Shown piece after piece: positions 26,696-35,300 of a stretch of 64,000 nucleotides of DNA; position 1 is the first letter of the stretch, and each line of letters starts with the position of its first letter. Below the pieces are notes generated by a model. It was given only the letters and a program-made list of their open reading frames with translations. It was not told the DNA's origin and did no database searches. The DNA comes from Caulobacter flavus (GTDB lineage Bacteria > Pseudomonadota > Alphaproteobacteria > Caulobacterales > Caulobacteraceae), in the NCBI RefSeq assembly GCF_003722335.1, contig NZ_CP026100.1, positions 3,880,001 through 3,944,000 on the forward strand, read 5' to 3'. A program made the translations under genes and the position numbers.

Positions 26696-27075
26696 GCGCC
26701 CGCTCCGTGAACGGCGTTCGATTTCCAGGCGTCGGCGACGGGGCGGATTTCGTAGCAGCCGCCGGGGTTTGCGGCCGCGAGCTCACGCGTGGCCGCGACG
26801 ACGTCGCCCAGGTCTGTGCAATCGACCAGATAGAATCCCAGCAGCTGTTCCTTGGTCTCGGCGAAGGGCCCGTCGACCAGCAGCGGCGGCTCGCGATCCT
26901 TGCGCAGCGTCACGGCCGTCGTGGTCGGCAGAAGTCGCGCCGAAAGGCTCAGGCGGCCTTGACCGGCCAGATCGTCGCGCACCGCGCCAAGTCGCGCCAT
27001 CACGGCCTCGTCATGCGCCGGGCTCCATGCCCCGACGACGTCTTCCATGTGATAGCAGAGAATGGCGTACAGCAT
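26692..27075 (-). CDS. DGPF/YCII-domain protein, partner of the ECF42 sigma factor
   Basis: A 127-residue YCII-related protein with the eponymous motif LLVDGPFAETKEQLLGFYLV. DGPF proteins almost always accompany ECF42 sigma factors, and the stop here overlaps the sigma ATG. They have a ferredoxin-like fold and may sense or process a small molecule; none is known. An intact, normal-length example. Confidence 0.9.
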   Translation of the reverse strand: MLYAILCYHMEDVVGAWSPAHDEAVMARLGAVRDDLAGQGRLSLSARLLPTTTAVTLRKDREPPLLVDGPFAETKEQLLGFYLVDCTDLGDVVAATRELAAANPGGCYEIRPVADAWKSNAVHGAGA

Positions 27076-27171
27076 CCGGAAGCTCCAACGGCGCCAGCGC
27101 CGCGAACCAAGGACGCCGCCGCCAGCCGCGCGCCGACATCGCTCGCACGAGAAAATGCGCTCCGTGAGGGA

Positions 27172-27717
27172 CTAGGCCGGCTCGAGCATCTCGGCGAGCG
27201 CCAGCACCGCCGTCCAGGTACGTCCCGTGATCCGCGTGCCGAGGGTCTTCTCGACCAGACTGGTGGTCAGTCTCGAGCCGCCGACGCCGTCGGGATAGAT
27301 CGCATAGATCTGGCGGCTTTCGGCCCGAGCCTGCTCGGTTCCGCGGATCGCCGCGCGCAGGGCGCCCATGGCCTTCTTGTCGGGGGTGTCCTTGCAGAAC
27401 AGCGTCATCAGCCAGCCCGGATCGGCGGCCGCGAAGTCCGGGAACGGGTTGGCCGCGACCAGGGCCCGCCAGGCCTCGGCGGTGCGGACATAGACATCGG
27501 TGCGCAGGCCCAGCCGCGCCAGCAGCTCGGTTTCGATCTGGGTCTGAAGTTCCGCGCCGGTGCGCTCGCGGCTCTCGAACACCAGATCACCGACCTTGGG
27601 GCCCATGCGGACTTGAGTGTGGCCGAGATCGGCCAGCAGGCCGGTCAGTTCGTCGGCGGTGATCAGACGACCACCGGCGGCGTTTACGCCGCGCAGCAGG
27701 GCGATGTGGAGGGACAT
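27172..27717 (-). CDS. DUF1697 family protein
   Basis: A 181-residue protein with the DUF1697 opening LHIALLRGVNAAGGR and the conserved VRMGPKVGDLVFES and TGRTWTAVLALAEM segments. No biochemical role is established for the family. The gene stands alone, about 100 bases from the DGPF gene and 75 from the thioesterase gene. Confidence 0.88.
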   Translation of the reverse strand: MSLHIALLRGVNAAGGRLITADELTGLLADLGHTQVRMGPKVGDLVFESRERTGAELQTQIETELLARLGLRTDVYVRTAEAWRALVAANPFPDFAAADPGWLMTLFCKDTPDKKAMGALRAAIRGTEQARAESRQIYAIYPDGVGGSRLTTSLVEKTLGTRITGRTWTAVLALAEMLEPA

Positions 27718-27792
27718 GGTCGGACCTTTCGAACGAGGCGGCTGTTTAGGCCCTTGGGCGGCCGCCGTCGCGGAGGATTTGAGGCCGGCGCT

Positions 27793-28218
27793 TCACACGC
27801 AAGGTCCGGCTGTCTTGAGGCTGGCTTCGGCGAAGGCCGCGCGTCGGCCGAAGGTGACGACGCGTCCTTCGGCCCTGACCGGACCGGTCTTGTCGGTCAG
27901 GGGACGGTGATAGGACACCTTGAGCTCGAGCGTCGTATAGCCCTGGCCCGACTTTAGTTTGGAGTGGACGGCGCATCCGCAGGCCGAGTCTAGCAGGGCG
28001 GCGGCATAGCCGCCGTGCACCGTGCCGATCGGATTGTAGGCGTGTCGGCCGGGGAGGCCTTCGAAGAGCGCCCAGCCATCGCCTGCGCCGGTCAGCGAGA
28101 AGGCCAGGGTTTCGCCCATCGGCGGGCGTCCGCCGGCGGCGATCATCGCCTTGAGTTGCTCGATGCCGCTCAGGCCGGGGGCGATCTGGTCGGCCAGGGT
28201 GATTTGCGTCTGGTTCAT
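27793..28218 (-). CDS. PaaI-type hotdog thioesterase
   Basis: A 141-residue hotdog-fold protein. YNPIGTVHGGYAAALLDSAC holds the catalytic region of PaaI-type acyl-CoA thioesterases, and YTTLELKVSYHRPL follows. It probably hydrolyses a medium or aromatic acyl-CoA. I chose the ATG at 28218, which has GGAGG just upstream; the ATG at 28239 has no ribosome site. Confidence 0.85.
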   Translation of the reverse strand: MNQTQITLADQIAPGLSGIEQLKAMIAAGGRPPMGETLAFSLTGAGDGWALFEGLPGRHAYNPIGTVHGGYAAALLDSACGCAVHSKLKSGQGYTTLELKVSYHRPLTDKTGPVRAEGRVVTFGRRAAFAEASLKTAGPCV

Positions 28219-28288
28219 CTGGCCTCCGGTGAGGTGCAAAGTTGGCGGGGTAGGGCGACCGGGACCCGATCCTGGCCCCGGTCCGGCT

Positions 28289-30019
28289 TCAGGCGGCGGT
28301 GCTCTTGATCCTGAACCACATGGCGTAGAGGGCCGGCAGGAAGACGAGCGTCAGGATGGTGCCGCCGATCGTGCCGCCGATCAGGGTGTAGGCCATCGAC
28401 GACCAGAACACCGACAGGGTCAGCGGGATGAAGGCGAACACCGCCGCCAGGGCGGTCAGGATCACGGGCCGGGCGCGCTGGACCGTGGCCTCGACCACGG
28501 CGTGCAAGGGGGCGAGGCCTTCGGCCTGGTTGATCTGGATCTGGCCGATCAGGATCAGGCTGTTGCGCATGATGATGCCGGCCAGGGCGATCAGGCCCAG
28601 GATCGCGTTGAACCCGAACGGTTGCTGGAAGATCAGCAGGGTGGGGGCCACCCCCACCAGGGCCAGCGGCGCGGTCAGCAGCACCATGAACATCGCCGAC
28701 AGCGACCGGACCTGGAAAATGATCACCACCATCATCAGGATGAACATCAGCGGGAAGACGACCGCCAGGGCGGCGTTGGCCTTGCCCGCTTCCTCGATGG
28801 AGCCGGCCATCTCGATCCTGTAGCCGGTCGGAAGGGTCTTGATGATCGGCTGCAGGTCTTTGTGCACCCGCATCGAGACGTCGGGCGGCTGCAGGCGCTC
28901 GTCGATGTCCCCGCGCACCGTGATCGTGGTCAGGCGGTCGCGGCGGCGCAGGATCGGATCCTCCATACGGATCTGGGCCCTGCCGATCTGGTCGAGCGGG
29001 ATGCGCTCGCCCGCCGCGCCGACCAGGGTGAAGGCGCCGAGCCTGGCCGGATCCAGGCGGTCCTGGCCGCTGGTCCGGGCGACGACTTCCACCGAACGGA
29101 TGTCCTCGCGCACCTGGGTCACAGGGACGCCGCTGAGCAGGAACTGCAGCTGCTGGGAGGCGTCGGCGGAGCTGAGGCCGAAGGCGCGCAGGCGGTCCTG
29201 GTCGAGCACGAAATGGACGGTCGGCACGCGCTCGCCCCAGTCGGTGTTGACCTGGCGCATGGCCTGGTTGGCCAGCATGACGCCCTTGACCTGTTCGGCG
29301 ATTTCGCGGACGCGGTCGGCGTTCGGCCCCATGACCCGGAAGGCTACTGGGAAGGGCGAGGGCGGGCCAAAGACGATCTGGGTGGCGCGGATCTTGGCGC
29401 CGGGGATCGCGCCTTCGGCCGCGAACTGGCGCAGACGCTTCTTGAGCGCGTCGCGCGCCTTCTCGTCAGGCGTCAGCACCACGATCTTGGCGAAGGACGG
29501 GTCGGGCAGCTCGGGCGAGATCGCCAGGAAGAAGCGCGGCGCGCCTTGCCCGATGTAGCTGGTGTAGATTTCGGCCTCCGGCTGCCTGGCGAGCCAGGCC
29601 TCGACCTTGGCCACGGCCTGGCTGGTCGAGCCGATGCTTTGCCCCTCGGGCATCTGCACCTCGATCAGCGCCTCGGGGCGGTCCGATCCGGGGAAGAATT
29701 GCTGCTTGATAGCGCCCATCATCATGACCGCGACAACCATGGCCGCGCCGACGCCGGCCGCCACCTTGAAGCGGTTCTCCACCGTCCAGGTGACCATCGC
29801 GCGAAGCCTGCGGTAGCGCGGGGTGTCGTAGATCGCCCCGTGGCCGCCCTCGATCGGCTTGATCTTGGGGATCATCAGGACGCCCAGATAAGGCGTGAAG
29901 ATCACCGCCACGAACCACGAGGTTATCAGGGCGAAGGCCACCACCCAGAAGATGTTGCCGGCGTACTCTCCGGCCGTGGACTTGGCGAAGCCCACCGGCA
30001 TCAGGCCGATGATGGTCAC
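28289..30019 (-). pseudogene. RND efflux permease, C-terminal half only
   Basis: This frame encodes about 576 residues of an AcrB/HAE1-type inner-membrane drug or metal exporter. What remains begins in the middle transmembrane bundle (GLMPVGFAKSTAGEYAGNIF), runs through the second periplasmic loop, and ends with the last five helices (NAILGLIALAGIIMRNSLIL; GGTIGGTILTLVFLPALYAMW). A full protein has about 1030 residues, so roughly 450 N-terminal residues are missing. Family similarity fades at about 30040, where a non-coding AT-rich stretch begins. The retained part has no internal stops, so the deletion may be recent. It is unlikely to work as a pump. Confidence 0.8.
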
Positions 30020-30045
30020 CAGGGTGCCGGCCAGCAGCTGGCCGA

Positions 30046-30428
30046 CTTTAATGCCGCGCTCGCGGACTGAGCGCGGACAAGTCCGTGGTCCATGTTCGCT
30101 GACTCCGGTCGACGTCGAGACACTCTACAGGAGCGCTTGCGTCAGTCGCCCGGACAGAAACTTTGATGTCGTTGGGACAACAATTCCGCCGTTTTCTGGG
30201 ACAGCAACCAACGGGGTCATTAATTCTGACCCGTGACAGGCAGTTCGGAAAGCCGATAATTCTTTGACGTTATTTCTGATAATATTACTTAGGCGATGAT
30301 TATTGATCGGGTCGATGGGGGTGCTCGGCTCCGCCGCAGAGGCAGGGCCGCCCTCCCCGCCGGAATATCCGTGACAGCTGGACCGCGTCGCGCGCCACGG
30401 GCCTGCAGTCCGCGCAGCCTGTCGGCCG
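30046..30428. other. AT-rich non-coding junction with short repeats
   Basis: No gene seen. It holds an eight-base inverted repeat (30054-30061 with 30069-30076), two copies of TGGGACA about 27 bases apart (around 30173 and 30200), a GGGTCA/TGACCC inverted repeat near 30217-30235, and a long AT-rich run to about 30310. These are the sort of features left by insertion-sequence ends. It separates the broken RND gene from the fourteen-gene secretion operon. Confidence 0.5.
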
Positions 30429-30869
30429 CTAGAACTGCGTGGTGTGTGGCGCGGGCCTGGCCTTGATGTCGACGACCAGCCGCAGCGGCTGGATCATCTT
30501 CGGCGGCGGCGCGGCGAGCGTGCGGCCGGAGACGATCGCCGACAGGTCTGCGTCGGCGGCCGCGTCGCCGAGTGGCGCGAAGTCGACCCGCGAGACCACC
30601 CCGTCGGGTGCGATCCACACCTTGAGCTCCAGGGCCACGCCCTGCTCGGCCGCGGCCGGCGCGGCGAGCAGATGGCCACGCAGGCGGACGGCGGGCGGCG
30701 TGTCCTCGTCCAGCCAGGCGGCGATGGCTTGGGCGGTCCGTTCGCCGTAGGCGATCCAGGCGGCCGGCGGCGGCGCGGTTCGCGGCTGGGCCTGGGCGTA
30801 GCCGCCCAGGCCCAGGGCCGCCGCCAGTCCCGCCGCGGCGGCGCGCCAGTAGGAGGCGGGCTTGGCCAT
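30429..30869 (-). CDS. Secreted protein with TonB C-terminal-like domain
   Basis: A 146-residue protein with a signal peptide (residues 1-28, cut after AQAQ). The rest has the TonB-CTD layout: an amphipathic helix (YGERTAQAIAAWLDED), a strand block VALELKVWIAPDGVVSRVDF, then a helix and the closing strand LRLVVDIKARP. It has no membrane anchor or proline linker, so it is a free periplasmic TonB-CTD-like domain rather than an energy transducer. It is the last gene of the operon, 12 bases after the Skp-like gene. It might bind the outer-membrane partner; this is inference. Confidence 0.7.
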   Translation of the reverse strand: MAKPASYWRAAAAGLAAALGLGGYAQAQPRTAPPPAAWIAYGERTAQAIAAWLDEDTPPAVRLRGHLLAAPAAAEQGVALELKVWIAPDGVVSRVDFAPLGDAAADADLSAIVSGRTLAAPPPKMIQPLRLVVDIKARPAPHTTQF

Positions 30870-30881
30870 GGCCGGGTCCGC

Positions 30882-31496
30882 CTAGCGAACGGCCGCGGCG
30901 GCGGGCGTCGGCGCGGGGCCCGCCTGCTGCGGCAGTCGCTCGCGGTCGAAGGTGATGGTCGACATCCGCTGGTCCAGCCCCTTGACCACGTCGGCGGTCA
31001 GGTCGTTGGCGAAGTTGCCGCCCAGGGCCGAGGCCCGATCGAGCAGCAGGCCGCACTTCCTGGCCGTGTAGGCCTGGGCGACGACCGGCTGGGCCTCGTT
31101 GGCGATGCGCTCCATGGCCTTGGCCCGGGTGGCGTCGATCTCGCGGCTGATCACGGCGGCCTTCTGCTGCAGCGGCAGCCAGCGGGCGTTGAGGGCCTCG
31201 GCCTTCTGGCGGCGGGCCGGGCCGTCGGGCTGGCCTTCCAGCACCCGCAGTTCGGCTTCGATCGGCGCGCGCTCGGCGTCGACCTCGGCCTGGGCCTTGC
31301 GGGCCAGCTCGGTCAGGCGCGCCGAGGCGGCCTTGCCGGCGGCGGCGTTGGCGAACACCGCCTCGCGCGACAGCAGGCAGACGCCGGGGATGGCCGGTCC
31401 GCCGAGCGGCTGGGAGGCCGGCTGCTGGGCGAAGGCCGGCGAGGTGAGCGAGACGGCGGCGAGAACGCCACCGGTGACGAGCAGACGGCAGATCAT
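30882..31496 (-). CDS. OmpH/Skp-like periplasmic chaperone
   Basis: A 204-residue protein with a signal peptide (cut near AFAQQ) and a long helical hairpin (ASARLTELARKAQAEVDAER, then EALNARWLPLQQKAAVISRE), as in Skp. Skp-like proteins hold unfolded outer-membrane or exported chains in the periplasm. It ends with a proline/alanine-rich tail. It is located five bases after SapC and downstream of the giant exoprotein gene, which suggests a dedicated chaperone for it or its transporter. Confidence 0.8.
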   Translation of the reverse strand: MICRLLVTGGVLAAVSLTSPAFAQQPASQPLGGPAIPGVCLLSREAVFANAAAGKAASARLTELARKAQAEVDAERAPIEAELRVLEGQPDGPARRQKAEALNARWLPLQQKAAVISREIDATRAKAMERIANEAQPVVAQAYTARKCGLLLDRASALGGNFANDLTADVVKGLDQRMSTITFDRERLPQQAGPAPTPAAAAVR

Positions 31497-31501
31497 GGAA
31501 C

Positions 31502-32287
31502 TCAGGCCTTCTTGGATTTGGTCGCGAGCTTCGCCGCGACTTCGCCCTGCAGGGTCAGCAGCGCGCCGAAGCGTTCGAGCGAGGCGAGGTGATAGTGAAC
31601 CAGCGCCAGCCAGCCCTTGCGGTGCCAGTCGAGTACGACGGCGTCGTCAAGGTTCGAAAACCGTTCCGTGTCGATCACCTTAAAGCCGTCGAGGCCCAGC
31701 TTGCGGCCGTCCGGCAGGGTGGCGTCGGCGCGGCGGTCGATCAGCAGGTCGTGCTCGCGCAGGGCTGCGGTGAAGGCCAGTGTGGCGTTGGCCTCGGCCT
31801 GGAAGGCGTTGCAGAAGGCCATCGCGTCGCGGGTCAGCGCCGACGGCTCGCCGTTCTCGAACAGGCTGGCGCCCTCCCCTCCCGACTGGGCCACGCGCTC
31901 GGAGGCCGCATCGATCGCTAGAGCGAAGCCCGACGGATTGACCGTGGCGATGAAGCCGAACGGATAGCGGCGAACATAGGCCGGCACGTAGGCGTCCTCG
32001 CGCCACTGACCGTCGGCGACGAACAGGTTGCGACGCTCCAGGCCCAGGACGGCCAGCGGCTGTGCGACCTCGCCGGCCGAGAACACGACCGGATAGCTGC
32101 GGGCCGCGGCGCTGAGCTCGGCGACGACGATCGGCGCGAACGGCGTGTCGGCGGCGAAGGCCACGTCGCCGTCCTTCAGCCGCCAGTCGGCATGGACGAG
32201 CGCGGAGAGCGGCTGCGGCTGCCGATAGAACAGCGGCGCCTCTAGCGTGGGTTGGGAAGCCGGGGCGACCGGGGAAGCGTCGGTCAT
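31502..32287 (-). CDS. SapC-family protein
   Basis: A 261-residue protein of the SapC family (named after a Campylobacter S-layer locus). Characteristic parts are ARSYPVVFSAGEVAQPLAVL, the YVRRYPFGFI block and CNAFQAEANATLAFTAAL. There is no signal peptide, so it is probably cytoplasmic. In proteobacteria SapC genes often neighbour TonB receptors or surface-protein genes, with no agreed function. Here it follows the exoprotein gene by 63 bases. A role in handling or regulating the exoprotein is a guess. Confidence 0.85.
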   Translation of the reverse strand: MTDASPVAPASQPTLEAPLFYRQPQPLSALVHADWRLKDGDVAFAADTPFAPIVVAELSAAARSYPVVFSAGEVAQPLAVLGLERRNLFVADGQWREDAYVPAYVRRYPFGFIATVNPSGFALAIDAASERVAQSGGEGASLFENGEPSALTRDAMAFCNAFQAEANATLAFTAALREHDLLIDRRADATLPDGRKLGLDGFKVIDTERFSNLDDAVVLDWHRKGWLALVHYHLASLERFGALLTLQGEVAAKLATKSKKA

Positions 32288-32350
32288 GATGGGATACTCC
32301 AGTCAAAAAGTAAGGTCCGAAGGACGCACGGGCGCCCTTCGATCGTTCGA

Positions 32351-35300
32351 TTACTCGCCGAAGCCGAGGAAGCGGCCGGTGATGATGGCTGGGATGTCGC
32401 GCGGTTGCGGGCGGGCCCGCTCGGCGAGGCGCGAGGCCTCGGCGACCACGGCGTTGGCGGCCGAGGAAGCGGCGGTCAGCGCCCCGGTGTTGACGGCGGC
32501 GACCATCGGGATGCCGACGGCGTCGCCCTTCACCTGGATGTTGGCGGCGTTGACCACCTGCAGGGCGGCCAGGTTGACGTTGCCCGACACCCGGATGCCC
32601 GCCTCGCCGGCGTCGATCGTGCCCAGCGGCGCGATCAGGTCGACGTCGCCCGCCGGGATTTCCGGGATCGGCGCCAGGGTGGCGATGCCGGCCCCCGTGT
32701 TCATGGTCGGCGGCGAAAGGGTGACGTTGCCGTAGAGGTCGTAGACCCGGCGCGGCGGCTGGTAGACGGCCGTCGACTTGGAGCCTCGGCCGGCGTTGAT
32801 GTCGCCCTCCGCCGACCACATCAGCAGGTCGCCGCCGAAGGTGGTGAACACCCGGCTCTGGCCCAGCAGCACCGACTTCAGCGAGTAGAAGTCGATGTCG
32901 CCCGAACCCATCGACAGTACGCCCGCCGTGGCCGGCGGCTGGACGCCGCCGACGCCGACCAGCGTCTGGCCACCGGCGACCAACATCTCGACGTTGCCGC
33001 CGAACAGGGTGCGCACGGCCGAGCGGCCGAACATCGTGAAGTCGCCGGCATAGGCGTTTGCCTGGCCGTCGGCGCCCTTGGCCGGGAACAGCGCCTCGAT
33101 GGCGTTGCGGCCGCGCAGGTAGCTGCCGAAACGCGGTCCGACGGCGTCGTTGTACTCGCGCCCGCCAGCCTTCAGTTCGTCGAAATAGACGATGCGGGCG
33201 AAGACCTGGCGCTGCAGCGGATCCAGGGCGTCGTAGTAGCCGAGCGCCTCGGTCGCGTTGGCGGCCTTGTAGCCGAACCGGTCGTCGAGCCAGGCGATCA
33301 GTTCCTTGTCGTAGGTCTTCACCACCTTGCCCGGCTGATCGGCCAGGGGCCGGCCCGCCTCCGCCAGGTTGGCCGGATCGAGATAGAGCTTGGCGAAGGC
33401 GTCGTAGTTCAGCCCGTCGGACACGCCGGTCAGCATCGAGATCGACGCGCCGCCGTTGCGGGTGGCAGGCGAGATGTCGAACAGCGGGCCCACGCTGGTC
33501 AGGCGGCCCTTGTCGGCCTGGTAGATGTTGCGACCGGCCTCGACGACCAGATTGCCCGGGCCCGCGACGGTCATGTTGGCGTAGATGATGTCGCGACCGG
33601 CCGAGATCAGCGAGATGTCGGCCTTATCGTTGTGAACCACCAGGCCGGTCTGGCTGGCGGCCCCGAACAGATAGGCTTCGCCCGCGCATTCCAGGGCGGC
33701 CAGGCCCTGGCAGCCCAGGGCAGGACCCGTGCCGAGGTTCAGGATGTCGCGCGAGGCCCGCACGGCGACCGAACCCGACCCGACATAAAGCTGGTTGCCG
33801 CCGTTCTCGAAGGTGATGAAGCCGTAGCCCAGGTTACTGACGTCGCCGTCGGCGGCGTAGAACAGGGCCGGCTTCCTGTAGCCGTCGATCAGCGTGCCGG
33901 TGGCGTTGTCCTTCTGGAAGGCCAGCAGCGTGCCGAGGTTGGTGCTGTTGCCGTTCACTGGCAGCACGGGGTTCGGATTGGCCGTGGCGGTGCGCGCGTA
34001 GTCGCCCAGCCAGACCGGACGGAACGGGTTGGGCAGCAGGTCCAGCGAATTGGACATGCCCGACATGGCGATCGCCTGGCCGGCGGCGAAGAAGCCCTTG
34101 CTGTCGATGGCGCGATAGCCGCCGGCGAGGATGGACCTTCCGGCCAGGAACTCGACCCGGCCCAGTGGCGACGGGGCAAGTTCCAGAGGCGCGATCCCGA
34201 CCGAGCCGGGGCAGTTGTAGTCGCCGCACGCATCGGCGTTCCAGAAGATGTTCCCCTGCGCCGCGGTGACCCGCAGGATCGGCGGATACCAGTAGCGGCC
34301 ATCGCGAACCCCGGCGTTCTCCGAGGCGCTGTTGCCCTCGGCGGGGCGAACGATCGGCGTGACGTCGCCGCCGGCGCTGAACAGGCTGATGCTGGTGTCG
34401 TCGCTCCACAGCGAGAAGGACGAGCGCATGATCAGGCCGTCGGGCCGCACGTAGTCGCCGTTGGCGTCGACATAGCCGAGCGAGACGCCGGCGGCCGAGG
34501 TCCTGACCGAGCCCGGATCGCCGGCGGCGGCCAGGATCAGGTCGCCGCGGGCGTCGAGGCGCGCGTCGCCGTCGCCGATGATCACCGTGACGCCGCCGAA
34601 CGATTGCTGGAAGGGCGGCCGGGTCGCATCGAACAGGCGCGGGTCAAGGCTGTCGCGCCCGGCGACATAGACCGTGTTGCCCACGCCCGAGGCGAGCAGC
34701 GAGATGTCGCCTCGCAGGTTGGTCAGGCTGCCGCCGAGATCCGGGGTCATGCCCGAGCCGGCGCCGGCGTTGAGCGTGCCGCCCAGGCGGATGTCCATGT
34801 CGCCGCCGCCGGTCTGCACCACCGTGCCGGCGGTGACGATGCCGTCGGTGCGGACGACCGAGGTCACCCGGCCCGTGGCGGCCACCGCGAAGTTCAGGCC
34901 CGAGCTGGCGATGGTCCGGGCGGTGCTGTCGTTGAGCCCCTCCCCCGTAGTCCCCCAGTCCTGGTGGACGCCGGCGTCGCCGCCGGCGCGGACGGTCAGG
35001 TTGCCGCCGCCTAGGGTGCCGATGCCCATGAAGCCTTCGAGCAGCGGGGCGTTGAAGTTGAAGAAGTCGTTCAGGCTGCTCGCGTTGTTCGGGACATAGC
35101 CGCCGAAGTTGATCCACCAGGCCGAGGGGATGTCCTGGCCCATCTGCGCGGCCAGGCCTTCGCTGACGCCGTAGGCGCCCTGGCGCCACAGCCAGTTGCC
35201 GACGCTGCCGCTGCCCACGCGCTGGTAGGCGGCGTCGCGCGCGGTGCTGTAGCCGGTCAGGTCGCCCTGCACGGCCAGCAGCAGGTCACCGCCGTGCTCT

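Noticed and set aside
32252-35014. A 920-codon plus-strand open frame
   Set aside because: Antisense to the exoprotein and SapC genes; composition (His, Gln, Gly, Val, Asp rich) is typical of mirror frames in this DNA.
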